DNA from: Glossina fuscipes
Lineage: Eukaryota > Arthropoda > Insecta > Diptera > Glossinidae
Direction: 5' to 3'
Assembly (NCBI RefSeq): GCF_014805625.2
Contig: NW_023998414.1
Location: 26,807,546-26,871,545 of the forward strand
Length of the DNA: 64,000 bases
The notes beneath the pieces were generated by a model. It had not been told where the DNA came from. It saw nothing but the letters and a program-made list of their open reading frames with translations, and did not search any database. Shown here one piece after another: positions 51,229 through 63,474 of the stretch (positions are counted from its first letter, which is position 1; each line of letters starts with the position of its first letter). Made by a program: the position numbers and the translations under genes.

Positions 51229-53538
51229 TAACATATCGCTTGTATATGTGATAATTAAGAAAATTTTATTGATTGCTTCGTCTTCAAAGAGTCCTGAGAC
51301 ATTTATTCATTGGCGGGAAAAAGAATATGCTGAAAACCAACTGGACGTCAGATAAGCGAAAAGCATTGGAAAGTTAGAGATTACGACTTAAAAATGAGTA
51401 AACTTTCTCAACAAATTGCTTGCCATTGTGCGTTTGTCTCATGAAGGAATTTGTAGAGACATCCGATGTGGAAATGTTCCGTTGTATGACACGATCGCCA
51501 AGCGACTTATTGCAACGCAGATAGCGTTAAATTGTAAACGGTCATAATATAACTAAGAGTCTAACTAACTATTATCGTAAACTTCGTGGGAAGTCGTCGA
51601 CAAATAAAGGCTTAATGCCTTTGGATAACACATGATCACAAGATAAGTTTATTACTTGGATCAAGTTTACCTTTAGGAAATGTTACTAAAGCGCAACCTT
51701 TCGGACATTTTGCTAAAGCGTGCAACTCGAACTATTTTTAAAGCAAATATTATCAAATGGAAGAAAGAGGTCTCACCGCTTGAAACGCACCTACACAAAT
51801 GTAAGCAGCGCGTACAATGTCAGATGAGGTATCTTTACATTTTATTTGCTTTCATTTTTATTCCTGGGTAACTTGGATTGGCGCCCGGCAAGCATATTAA
51901 ATGCTGGCAAATAAGCCTCCATTGGTAGAACCTGCTAACATATGTTTGATTACATTGAAGGATATTGATACTTGAAAGGATTTTTAATCTTAGACAGGGT
52001 TTTCCAACTTTCTATGCTTATTAAGAAGATTTATTTATTATCGATAGTTTTAAGTTAAGCTATTAAGCGATCAGTAAGCTGATCTCTGCATCCGAAACAA
52101 ATAGCTTTTGCAGTTTCCTCCCTGAACGATGGGATGCATTCATTCATAAGTAAACCCATTAGTGTAATGACTGTAGCTGCAAAAATAAATTCGGTTTCTT
52201 GACATACACTTCAATCTTCTACCAAGATAATAACCACCACTTACACTTAATGGACGATTATCCAGAGACTTCTTTTAAAGACCCCTCAAATATCCTTTAG
52301 AGTAAAGTAAACATGGGGGGTATGGAAGTTTCAAATGTATTCGAATATAATTCGCTTACTCATTGAGTTTTGAACAGTTGAGCTCTTTGTCAAAAAAAAA
52401 AGAAAATTAATGCCATTTATGTGAAATTATCGATGGGCAATCGACGCACTATGCTGTCCAAAGCTCGAATAATAAATAACTAAAATAAATTCTGAATACC
52501 CATGGCACCGTAACTTTGAGCGATCAAAAGGACGTAGTATGAATTGTTCAAACTAAATCAAACCATCATTAAAGGATGCTATCAGCTTCACAACGTATGC
52601 TATTGCTTCGAAAGCGAGGTGCAATCCTCTTCGCTGCATGCACGCTGCATATTCTATTGTGTACGTTCGCGCTCCTTTACGATATCCAAAGCAAAGGCGT
52701 TCTTTCATGGATAGCATGACCAATAGACCAGACAGCTAATCATCATTTTCGTAACGAATTCATATCCTCCCTATAGGATGGAAATAGTAATAGATACCTA
52801 CCCATAGACAATACTTTAAATAAAATACCCCTTGCCAAGCGTCATTTACAAGGTAATCAGTATATGCTACATAAGTTAAAAAATCAAAGCGAAGACGTTT
52901 TTATTCGCCATAAGCAAATATAATATATAAGCGAAACAAATTGCGTTCAAGAGAACAACTATTGATTTTGATCATAACTTGTGGCACTCGGAGAGTGATC
53001 TTAATTAGGAATTGAAAAAGAAATGGGAAAACTTATCAATAGTCGAAATATCGTACAATGCGCTGATACCAATAGATCGCATAAATTTGTAATAATTTGA
53101 GTGAAAGATTTTCATACCGTGGCCTTAACCGGCTTTCGAGCCCTTCCTTTGTGGCTTCTTACTTCACTTCGAGTGTATGCGAGGGCAGTTCAACAAGTTA
53201 AGTAAATTGATTTCGAAACATGTCAACTATCATAATTTTTCGCCATTTGTCAAAGGGAGAAATGCGAGAATATTTGCAAAGAAATATTACTTAAGTAATT
53301 GCATAATAAAATATTATTCTTCTGGAAAGCAATAAATGAATTTGCAACAATCATTTTTAATGTCTATGATCAGAAGTTATATATAGTATTTAAAGTTTTT
53401 TATATTGTCTTACATGCACATAAAAATTGTAAGTCAAGGTTAAACATATTATTTAAGCGCAACTTTCTATGTAAAGATAAAGAAGTCGAAATAATAAATT
53501 GAATACAAAGCTAATTGCCGACAAGGCTTTGCTTGCTT

Positions 53539-53583
53539 ATTGCTGCTATTGCTGCTATTGCTGCTATTGCTGCTATTGTTGTT
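53539..53583 (+). repeat. (ATTGCTGCT)5 9-bp tandem repeat
   Basis: Four perfect ATTGCTGCT units and a fifth with two C-to-T changes. A 9-bp period is unusual among the 2- and 3-bp repeats of the window. Confidence 0.95.
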
Positions 53584-54186
53584 GATTTCGATTTGATGTT
53601 AAAGTTGAAGAGAAACAAGTTTCTCCTTCTTTCCATTCATTCATATCATGACTGATGACTTTTGGTTTATTTCTTCATATTTACCCTTTTTTTCAATTAA
53701 AGGAAACTGAAAAACGAAAAATCAAAAAATTCTTCTTCATCTTCTTCTTGTTTATTTTTTTTTTTTCACAATAAGCAAGCAACAGGTGCTTGACTCTCAA
53801 CATTATGTCCAAGTTTTAATGTTATTTGTTCAGTTTTCGCTTGCACTGCAGTAAGTAATCAATTTTTTCTCCTATATGTATATATATATATATATATATA
53901 TTTATATGGATGTACATAATGACACAAGCTTTGATTTAATGACGATGTTCATAATAATAATAATAATAATAACGTTGATATCGCATGGTGATGGCGATGG
54001 CGATGGTTATGTGCGTGCCTTGATTATGACTACATGCGGACAATATTTAGAAAATTTTCCTGTCAGTTGATCTGTAATTCTCATTATTGATGCTGATTGT
54101 GATAATAAAACTCAGGAGAGAAATTTTAAATTAAATTTTACTTTTTCTCTTCTCCGTTTTGTCCGTTTGTTTGATTTTCGAATTTT

Positions 54187-54219
<33 letters not shown>

Positions 54220-55569
54220 TCGTTGTTTTTTATTGATTTGATTTTCTTTTGTTTACGTTTATTGCCTAAAGCAATTTTATTGTTGAATTTGTTGTTGTTG
54301 TTTCTTACCCCACAAATTATTGTAATTTATGCAATTAACGTACATATGTTTGACTGCTTGTATAAGCTTCTTGAACACACAAATTCGCACACATTTGCTC
54401 CCTGCCTAGGAGAATAATGCCTGTGCAAGATCCCTTGGGACAAACGTACGTATCTACCTATACACGTACAAGTTAAATTGATCTTTGATTACATGCAAAT
54501 GTTTTTTTTTTTTTTTTGTGTTTTTCCATTGCTTGCGCTTGCCTTGTGTGTGTATATGCAAAAAAAAAAAAAAAAAAAGAAGAAACACTTATACATGCAC
54601 TCGCACTCGCACCAGCAATTACACTTGTGTACATTGAATTGCTTTTAAGCATTCTAGAGCAATCAGTGTGGTGTTCAGTGTAGATTTCATGATTTCTTTT
54701 GTTACTTCAGCTCCAGGCTGTAATCAATGTCATTTTTCTTTTTTCCATGAGCAGTCATACAATCAGGTTGCATTCGTTGCTGTTGTTGCTTTTGTCGCTT
54801 AAAATGCCGGCTACAACTCTCGATTTGCATGTATGTAAATCAACTTTATGCTATGTACTTCTTCTTCTTCTTCTTCTTCGTCTTCTTTTTTTTTTTTTTT
54901 TTGTTTTACATACATATAAAATATAGCTATATGCTAGCGTATTTGAATAGTAATTTGGTTTTGGTTTAAACCTATACATAAATATATATATATATATGTG
55001 CACATACAAATGTATAAAATTACTCAGGGTATGATCTAAAATTTTAGTCAACTTGTTTTAACTTGTTCGCTTCTCTCACAACTCTAAAAAGAAAAACGAC
55101 CAGTTTATATATATATATATGTATATGTTTACGTAACATTAGTGGCATTCTAAGAAACTTGAAACACAACTAACTATTCGCAAATTTAATCTTCAAGGGC
55201 CATCAATTTAATCGGTACAATGTTAAAGGACCTTTAAAGACAGGAAGGAAAGTAATTAATCCAAAGCAATTGCTTACATTCCGACAATATATCTGTAAGC
55301 ATAATTATTCAATTTCCTACTAATAGTGATTGCATCGAGACGACAACAATTTACCTTTGAATTTTTATATTTATCAAATTTTTTTTTTTTTTTTTTTTTT
55401 TATATACAACCAATCACTCAAGGTACTTCCGCTGTTCGTTGGCCGCAGTGACGGTCCGAAACAAGTGAGGAAAAAAAGATACAATTAAGAAGATGGTGGC
55501 CGCAACCTAGTGGGTATGTAAGCGTTACGCTTTTAACGACTGAACTGAATACTCACAGATGAATACGAC
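53584..55569. other. Gene-free, T- and triplet-rich island
   Basis: No gene. Contains (TA)n (53873-53907), (TAA)n near 53950, T-runs (54184-54207, 54501-54515, 55380-55400), an A-run (54560-54577) and (CTT)n (54858-54895). No decayed transposon is recognisable from 53.5 to 55.1 kb. Frames here are L- and F-rich repeat readings. Confidence 0.5.
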
Positions 55570-55662
55570 CAAAGTAAGCTCTACCATATTGATATTGAAC
55601 CCGCGAGCACTCACATCGTAGTCGCGATTTTTACTTACCCGGCTACTCCTGTGGATATTTAT
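55570..55662 (-). mobile_element. tRNA-derived SINE-like element, copy 3
   Basis: On - it reads TCCACAGGAG, then TAGCCGGGTAAGTAAAAAT (degenerate A-box), 'cgcgactacgatgtgag', then GCTCGCGGGTTCAATATCAA (good B-box core GGTTCAA) and 'tatggtagagctt'. The word 'tcgcgacta' is shared with copy 2, and 'ggtagag' with copy 1. More diverged than copies 1 and 2, and all three lie on -. Confidence 0.6.
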
Positions 55663-56900
55663 TTGTCACAACAAGATTAATTATCATCATCAAGGATGGG
55701 CTGCATCTCGAATAAATGAGTGCACAAAATTTACAAAAATTATTGTTAATTAAGAAGAATACGTTAATTGACAGAGTTCTATGTCAATTTTTACCTTGAA
55801 CTCGATTATTGTATACGATTAATACTTGTATGATATTTTAGATGATTATTTGCTTCAAAGGGCCCATGCAAAGAAGTTCCATCTACATATCGCAAATGAA
55901 CCTGAAAGAGTATATCTAAATCGATTAAAAATAATACTTTCCTCGCGTGCTCTCTGCACAACTCTCTGACGAGTGGTGTAAAGGGACCCATCAGAACGGC
56001 TTGTTTGTTGACAAAAAAAAAAAAATTGCCAGAGATTATCGATCAAACTGGCACATATTTGAATTAACGCAAGAGTTACACCATCCGAATATTTGATATG
56101 TGTGTATGTGATTTCAAACTTGAAAATTTTGGATAAAGAAGTGAAGATCTTAAGACGTCATTTACTAGTTTTTACCGACTTAATTCAACAAATATATATA
56201 TATCGACTCTTGTATTCGGGTACTGATCCATTTTGCTATGGCTATTTTCGCTGAAATCCGTCAATTTGATGAGTTAAGTTCGTAAATCTTGACAGTCGCA
56301 GATGTAAGGATAATGGACGTAATCGTTATATTATTATTAGAATCAAAATGCTGTAAAATCAAAAAGTAAGGTCGCGATATTATATGGATGCCTCTTTAAC
56401 GAATATATATTGTGGGATGAAGGGGGACCTTAGCGAGACGAAGGGGGCCGCTTTCCGTATGCTCTATAGATTTTCTTTGGTATTGGTAGATTAGTTGTTT
56501 ATTAAAATCTATTCATTCCTTAACTGTGGTTAGGGGAACAGATGACAATGTCTTCTATGTTGAACTAAATTGTATGGAACGTAGCGAAACTTTTCGTTTC
56601 TATTATAATTTCCTTAGAAAAGAGTTTTTTCACTACAATATCAAAGTCATTCATTGAAGACCAATGTTACAATGTCGAGGGTTAAACTCCCGGTTGTTAC
56701 AATCGACGAATGTGGCTTAAACTTAATTGCTTTTTCGTTTTTCATACCCCTTTAAGTAGATGATTAAGTTTTATGACTTTGTCTGTGATAACATCTTTGA
56801 TACTAGAACTATCGACAGTTTGTAAAAATCATTTTGAGCCATAGTTTTTGTGATATTGCCAAAATCGAACAAAAAATTAAGGTAAGAAGCTGAATTTCGA

Positions 56901-56994
56901 CAGAAACATTTCCTGATCGATTAAGAATTCAAGGATAAAAACNNNNNNNNNNCAGAAACATTTCCTGATCGATTAAGAATTCAAGGATAAAAAC
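56901..56994 (+). repeat. 42-bp direct duplication across an assembly gap
   Basis: The 42 bases at 56901-56942 (starting cagaaacatttcctgatcga) are identical to those at 56953-56994, with exactly ten N between them. A contig-end overlap that was not merged explains this better than a biological tandem repeat. Confidence 0.95.
56943..56952. other. Assembly gap of 10 N
   Basis: Ten N between two identical 42-bp flanks; probably a false gap with one flank redundant. Confidence 0.99.
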
Positions 56995-58650
56995 TGGTTA
57001 TGATTTCCCCAGGTACATGTCCACGATAGATTAAAAATTGAGAGAACTTATCAAAATGATGGACATACTTTTCATATGTTGGTCCATAATTTTTGATTCC
57101 GTAAAGATAAGGCTAATCTTTGTTCAAGGAAGATTGATGCTAAATTTCAGGTTTCCCCCTTCATTTTTTTTAACTGTAGCGATTTCACAAAAATAATGGG
57201 TCAAAGTGATCCATAAGTAGGTAGAGACATCTCATTACGTATATTTCAAAGTCTTTCCAACTAAGGTCAAAAGTTCAAAAAGGTCACATTTACTCACGCA
57301 GTTTTACTGGTATTGAAAACATATATTATATGACTTTGGGGCTTCGTGAGTAAAATAAACCTTATAGGAAATGTATTAAGCCACTATCAACTTTTGTGTT
57401 GACTTTTAGGTTTGATGATTTCCAAAAATCTTTGCCTACGTGATACTTGTCTGAAAATGCTCTATAAATATATGAAAAAAATTATATAGAAAAATAGTTT
57501 TAATGAATTATTTTTTTCTTAACATCAACAAATGATTTGCTTACAATAGTTAAGTGATAGATGAGTGATTAAAAGCGGTTGCACGTCTTGCTAATTTTGA
57601 ACGTTGTGAGAATAAAGAACTCACGATTGTATATTTATCTTTCGACCAAATCAATTTATCTTAAAATGAAAATATTTAAAGATTGCTAAACTTATACAGA
57701 TACTGATAGACGGACACACAAACAACTGAATGGGAAATATTTATAACTGCTTGAAGACCGACTACATACAAACTTCAGGCTCCTTTAAGACATAATTCTA
57801 AACCTTAGAAATCAATTAATTTGGCATCGTCTTATTCCTCAATGCAGATATAGAAATTTTCACAAATCAAAATATATGTACATATATATAAACAGTGCCA
57901 AAAGCATTCGACATTTCCACAAAACCGCAGTAAATCTTATCGCTGGCAATGTTACCATGCCAAACCTTGGCCGGGCGTGTAGTTTTCTTTATAGGAGTTA
58001 CAGCCGTTAGCTCGAGGTTGGAGTCGCTTTGACGAAATGAAACATAGTTAAATATAGTTAAAGGGCAGACGAATCATCCTATCATATAAGTCCGAACTAC
58101 ATGTTCGATGACATTTTGTGGATTTTTTGTTTGAAAATTAATGGTTTGGTTGCACAATAATTGAACAAATTGATCGGAACGACACGTACGGTCCGTTTCG
58201 GGCTTATAAGATACGTTTACAGTTAAGTGTTATATGTAGGATTACCAAATTTTCTTAGACTTTAAGTGGAAGATTGGTGTCAACTCTTACGCAATGTTTC
58301 TGTACAGCACAACAAGCTTGCAGAAAATCCGATGTCTTTTGCAGACGTATTTAGAGTGACATAAAGAGTACGGCATTCGTATTAATCACGTTTTCCCAGC
58401 AATTTTATTTAGGGCATTTAATTGTCGGTTACCTTTGAAAATAATATGTCGATCAATAATTCTCGGGATAGGCACATAAATGCCGCTTTCAACAAAAAAA
58501 TTTGTACAATTTGTAGGGAGTTCCACGCCTCAAACGATGCTTATTAAAATTTCATGTCACTTAGACGATTTATTTACGGGGTGCGGCGGCGTCAATAAAT
58601 ATTCTAGAAATTACTGCAGATAATCGAAATGTGAAATTGTTAGATATAGT

Positions 58651-58944
58651 TGGCATCCTAAAGATATCGAAAGGGCAGTCTATTCCTAATTTCGCCTAAG
58701 AAACATGAACATGGATTCTGCATTTGTTTACAGTGGAGGAAAAGTCTTAACACAATACCTTAAATCGCTGGTTTCAATGACAAATTTGCATGACTTGAAG
58801 TTCGATTTGCTACCTCAGACATCATATTCTGCGAGTCGAGGGCTCTGGGGACCAAATATCTAATTGTACATCTCAAAAGCATTTTGGAGAGAAAAATATT
58901 TCAATGAAGTGATTTACACTAAAGCGCATTTGAAGTCTTTATAA
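58651..58944 (+). pseudogene. Mariner transposase C-terminal relic, second copy
   Basis: One frame from 58768 to 58944, with a single internal stop, reads LVSMTNLHDLKFDLLPQTSY then SASRGLWGPNI, stop, then LYISKAFWREKYFNEVIYTK and AHLKSL. Family knowledge: mariner C-termini read 'hxLxFdLLPHPPYSPDLAPSDYxLFxxLxxxLxxkxF' at this point. LHDLKFDLLPQTSYS and LYISKAFWREKYFNE match in order and spacing. The upstream DNA (58650-58680, 'tggcatcctaaagatatcga') aligns with that before the 9240 copy ('tggcaccctgaacatatcga'), so both derive from one family. The catalytic positions are not preserved. Confidence 0.7.
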
Positions 58945-59101
58945 ATCGAACACAAACAGAGGAACCGGAATATTAAAGAAATATTGAACTGATAAAAAGC
59001 GTGGAAAAAGAAACCAGAAAGAAAATATGTGTTTCTTATTTAGTCCCGGAAATTATTGATCAATTTAGTTTATTTTTAATGTATATAAAGTATTTTTACA
59101 T

Positions 59102-59153
59102 CTATATATATATATATACTGCATTATACACTACACATACATACATTATATAT

Positions 59154-59190
<37 letters not shown>

Positions 59191-59215
59191 TTTTATATAT
59201 ATATCTATATATATA
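59102..59215. repeat. Compound TA microsatellite with 'atatagtgtt' repeat
   Basis: Two long TA blocks, each right-hand block ending in 'atatagtgtt'. Confidence 0.9.
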
Positions 59216-59324
59216 GTGTTCAGCAAGTTAATGATAAATCTTGATTAAAAACACACTTCTTCACATCCATTATATTTAATTGAGTTGTAAATTTCAATTT
59301 TTATTACATTTAACACTCATTTCT

Positions 59325-59369
59325 CTTGTTGTTCTCGTTTCGTTTCTTTTTCCTCGAATACAGGTGAGT
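59325..59369 (+). promoter_or_regulatory. Candidate recursive splice site (ratchet point) 2
   Basis: A long pyrimidine-rich tract (about 59319-59355, only a few purines) leads through 'gaatacag' (CAG ending 59363) straight into 'gtgagt' (59364-59369), a near-consensus donor. 'tttaacac' about 55 nt upstream could serve as branch point. Acceptor and donor abut with no exon between them, as in Drosophila recursive splicing. It is on the same strand as the candidate at 25908, about 33.5 kb away. Confidence 0.6.
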
Positions 59370-60361
59370 GTTTTGCATACTGACGAACGTTCGTTATGAC
59401 CGGGAATCGCATTTGCATATTATAAGTAACGTATAATACTGGTCTGAAGCGTAAGTAATTTTAGATAAGTTGCTAATAAAGTTAAGTCGAATATGTCAAA
59501 TGTGATCTCTTAGGCTCGCTGTACGATGTTGGTTGTCAACAAAACAGTTGTTTTGACATTAATCGTACGTAATTTGCAGAAAAAGAGGAAAAGAGATAAA
59601 ACAAAAACAAAAATTTTTTTGTTAAGAAATTTATTAGGAGTTCATTGTCAGAATCTTAATTTAACTGACAGATCGTGTAGATAATTTCCTTTAATTACAG
59701 ACGAAGCAATTAAATGTTGCAGCTTCTCTAAAGGCTAGTCTCTGTCGAATGGCCAGTCAGTATTCAATCAACTATAATATTCATAGACAGAATATGATAA
59801 ATAAAAGTGAGAGATTACGTTAATTTATTTCAAATGGCAAACTTAGGAGCTTAGAGCATACGAAGCGCAGATACACATATGCAATAAATAGTTTTAAATT
59901 TCTAAAGGCTCATAACTTTTACGGGCTATTTAATAATTGAAAATTGCTTTCAGCGATAAGCTGTGTGCATATCGAAGATCTATTAACACACTCTAATGCA
60001 GTAATTTTCTATAATTTGTAAAATTTTTTGCCTTCTTTCCTAATATAAGCATTTATTAACTGGTAGAAAAACGCTTTCGCACGAACGTTAACGTCATAAA
60101 CTTAAATATTCTTTCACTTTAAACATTTTAAACTGCACTTGAGAAATGCCCATTAAACGAGTAGGAAGTTAAAGAAAGCATGCAAAAAAATTATTATATA
60201 TCGTTGTGCAAGTAAGTGCTTGTGCAAATAAGTGTGTGTGTGTTTGTAAGAAAAAAACTTGTATGCAAAGGTAGGAAACTTTCTCTAAACCATTTCATTT
60301 CATTATAATCAACGACTTAAAACAGAAAACCCACGCATGTATATATATGTATGTATGTATG

Positions 60362-60362
<1 letters not shown>

Positions 60363-60396
<34 letters not shown>
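60363..60396 (+). repeat. (GT)n microsatellite
   Basis: Pure GT tract of about 34 bp. Confidence 0.95.
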
Positions 60397-60397
<1 letters not shown>

Positions 60398-61192
60398 TGA
60401 AAGTGCCTTTCAATTAATGAGCTTGTTTTCTTTCTTCTTCTGCTTTTTTTCGATCTTTTTCGATCTTTTTCTTCTTCTCCTTGTGCTCCTTTTAAGTTAA
60501 TATATATATATATATATATATAGGGAACAATAAGTTAAGCGAATGAAAAATAATTTGAACGTGATTTTCGTAAAAATTTAAAGGAAACATGAAATTTCTT
60601 TTTACTTTTATTTATTTATTTATTTTTTATTTTTTTTTTTCTCTTGATTCTGTGCTAATTAGTTTTGAAAGGAGTAATAGCTCTGCTAACTCACATACCA
60701 AACTGCTATATGAGTTAACCCTCACTATTAAAGGTCTTTGCTTTTTTCATTAAGTATTTATTACATTATCGCTGTTGGTCACCGCTTTCGCGCCTGCGCG
60801 CGCTCTCACGTGTTTCTATCTTGTGTATGTGTGTATTTGTGCTAAAATGAACAGCCGTTTAACTGGTACAACAGCTCGAGCACAGCATGGACACATTGTC
60901 ATCCAATCTTATTTAAATGCATAATCTACACGATAAAGTTTTTGTCACTGTTTTCTTTAAACATAGCTAACAATTTATTTTTAATGTTAAACATTAAGGC
61001 TCTAGTCGGCCGTAAAATAAAAATTTCTTTTCTTTTTCCAATAAACGTATTGCATACGTTGTTGTTTCCCCTACTAACAAAAAATTCGTTTGAATTCCAT
61101 AAATATTAAAATATTTTCGTCATTATTTATTTTTGCAAACACCAACCGACAGTTAGTTTTCACTGACCTTTTTCTCTTTCTTATTAATTTAT

Positions 61193-61198
<6 letters not shown>

Positions 61199-61232
<34 letters not shown>

Positions 61233-61233
61233 G

Positions 61234-61260
<27 letters not shown>
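61199..61260. repeat. T-run followed by (TA)n
   Basis: About 32 T then (TA)n of about 27 bp. It lies about 55 bp before the transposase fragment and could mark its left breakpoint. Confidence 0.9.
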
Positions 61261-61266
<6 letters not shown>

Positions 61267-61315
61267 TTGTGTTTGGGGTCGTATTTTTGTACTATTAGTT
61301 TTTTTAGCTTACACA

Positions 61316-61595
61316 GTTTAAGGAGACAGCAAAAGGTCGAAGCATTTATTTTAAGCGATCTTTATAACACCTCCTCGCCACTGGACTTTTGTTGGTTGCG
61401 TTTGTTGGAGGTGCAAAAGGATCGCATTTATACGAACACAATCCTTAAACACCGCAAGCTTTAAAAACGAATCTCCGTGAAGTTATGGACGAGCTGCCGC
61501 CCATAGGCAAGTCATCGGAAAATACCTCTAAGAGGTGTAGTCTATGTACAATGTCCCCTGGAAGACATTTGAATGATGTTGAATTCCACAATTGA
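61316..61595 (+). pseudogene. Tc1/mariner-superfamily transposase C-terminal tail, frameshifted
   Basis: Frame A (to 61464) reads ...SSPLDFCWLRLLEVQKDRIYTN. Frame B (61452-61595) reads PQALKTNLREVMDELPPIGK, then SSENTSKRCSLCTMSPG, then RHLNDVEFHN and a natural stop TGA. Joined across one frameshift near 61440, this follows the end of insect Tc1/mariner-type transposases: 'SPDLTPLDFFLWGxxKxxVY', then 'PxxlxxLKxxIrxxixxI', then 'GgHlxdxxF'. The protein would act in the nucleus as a DDE recombinase. Upstream, the frame runs into a T-run and TA tract, so the N-terminus and the first catalytic residues are gone. This is the clearest coding relic in the window. Confidence 0.75.
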
Positions 61596-63474
61596 TGGCA
61601 ACGTCCAAGCAATGCACTGAGAGAAATAAGTCAAAAGTGTGTGTACGTTTACTTTCGGAAACAAAAATGATTAACGCAAGTACAGAAAAATAAAATTACT
61701 TTGCAAAAATTTAAAATTTGCTTGAACGCGCCTCGTCTGTAAATACCGCGTTCGGTGATATATTGCCTGGAAAATGTTAAGAGTATTAAATTGAAATTTG
61801 CTACACCGGCTTCCGTTGCGTATATCAAGCCTTAAACAATCCTTCTTCTGACTGCCATTCGGTTAAGTCCATGACTGATTTAGTCGTTACATCACAAAAT
61901 AGATCTGTCCGTTGATGGCGTCGGAAGACCAATTATTCATTCGGTGCGGAATTGATATCTTGCCGGATGGACAATAGACGGTACTCAGTGATCGATACTT
62001 TAAATAGCTTTAAAAACTTATTCACGTTATCAATGTAAATTTCTCAAATAAAGTAAAAATCGACGGCAAACAAGTACTATCCCTTCCTCCCTTCTTCCTA
62101 TGCCTTCTATATAATTCTTTCTAATTGCCACTAAAACAAAACAAAAACAACATATATCTAGCAGAACAAAGCGGAAACAATTTTAATGTAATTAGGACAA
62201 GCATAATGGTTTTCTTAATTCCAATAATTTCTAGATTTTTTCGCAAACTGTATACCACATATAGAGCATAAAGGAAACTTGACGAAATAGTTGTTAATAT
62301 TTTTTACCTTTTTGAAAGACGTCTACACAAAAATGGTAAAAAAGACAATTGAGCTTTTATGAAAAACTGAATTATATTCACTTGATTAATTAGCGAAATC
62401 GCAAACATTGGATGATTCGGGATATTAAGGATTAATAATAATAATAATAAAAATAATAACCATAATAGTTATTAATTAATAAGTTTGTATTCAAATCTAA
62501 TAAATTTATTCGCGTGTACCGAAAACGGTACATATACAAGCATTCAAAAAATGAATTTTCACATATATATCGTGATGTCATGATCACTCGCGCAAATAAA
62601 GATGAAGATTACTTGGGCTCTATAATAGCTTTCAGATAACCTAATATATTATATTTCGAGTAAAAATAATTCTATTGGGCATCGTGACTCATCATCTATC
62701 TATACATTTAGGAAGTACTTTACATTTTGTATAAGACCAAGACCTATTATTTGACATCAATCATGCAGTGGAATCATTCTTTAATCAGCTGTTGCTTGGC
62801 AGCTAACACTATTCGTAGCATCGTTAAAACCAGTGAGTCGACATGATTCGTTCATTGCAACAATGGCAAACATCAAATCGTCATTCGTTGCGGTTGGCAA
62901 GTTTGTTTAGTTATCTTTTTTGGCTCACCGAAATCGCAGATGACATTTTATTATTGCTTGCTTATATAAGCAGACAGATGAAAATTAGCCTCAGCACGTG
63001 AAATACTTTTCTTTATCCGATCTTTTTTCCGATCAGCGAAGGTACAGTGAACATATCTGAAGACAACCCTAGTTTTTATTCACCAAGTATCAAATGCCAA
63101 TGACAGTTATGTGTTAAGAGTTTAAAAATGACGCGAAACTTCATAGGGCACCTCTTAATGAACGGCGCTATATTAAGATTTTCGATGAGATGGAAATTTC
63201 AAAGTTCACTATAAAGCGAACATAGTATTTTTTCTTCTTTTGTTTATATGATTAAAAATTGTTAAAAGACATAGTCAAAAATAATTCAATGCTAAGTCCG
63301 ATATATGCTTTTTCATGTTTACATCAACTGCCTAAAGCGATTGCAATACTGCCATACAAAAGATTCTTCTTCAGTGCTTACATCCTCAACATGAACGTGT
63401 CGTTATAGTATGTGTGTTGCGCTTGAATATATTAAAGGGTTACAAAGTTAATATAATTGGCAAAACAATTATAA
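61596..63474. other. Gene-free stretch
   Basis: No gene. A (TAA)n stretch lies near 62431-62450; otherwise plain AT-rich DNA. No terminal inverted repeat of the transposase fragment could be identified by eye. Confidence 0.5.

Larger units (their letters stand above)
47761..53520. other. Gene-free stretch with CT-, TTC- and TA-type repeats
   Basis: No gene. From 48.2 to 50.2 kb the sequence is T-rich on + with (GAT)n (48850-48881), TTC runs (49368-49390) and two (CT)n tracts. A GATA/GA tract lies at 50420-50448 and a (TA)n tract at 51193-51225. Frames such as 48223-48558 (+, 111 codons) end in long F runs and are composition artefacts. From 51.3 to 53.5 kb I see plain AT-rich DNA without a recognisable element. 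Confidence 0.5.
55663..58650. other. Gene-free stretch
   Basis: No gene. Holds the second assembly gap and a weak reversed repeat fragment (57690-57800: 'gatagacggacacacaaaca' then 'gaccgactacatacaaac'). The overlapping - strand frames at 55806-56046 (61 and 63 codons) read one patch of slightly higher GC; I recognise no protein there. Confidence 0.5.
58945..61198. other. Gene-free island around the second splice-like site
   Basis: No gene. TA tracts (59102-59215, 60499-60522), (GT)n (60363-60396), and T-rich sequence at 60600-60645. The recursive-splice-like motif lies at 59363. A short CG-containing patch 'cgcgcctgcgcgcgctctca' near 60790 is unusually GC-rich for the window. Nothing here reads as protein. 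Confidence 0.5.

Noticed and set aside
55806..56046. Two overlapping - strand frames (61 and 63 codons) as a gene
   Set aside because: Different frames of the same DNA, no recognisable family, no start or splice context; possibly an unlisted repeat.
61090..61315. N-terminal part of the 124-codon frame on + as part of the transposase
   Set aside because: This part reads a T-run and a TA tract (poly-F, IYIYIY); only the last ~50 codons match a transposase.
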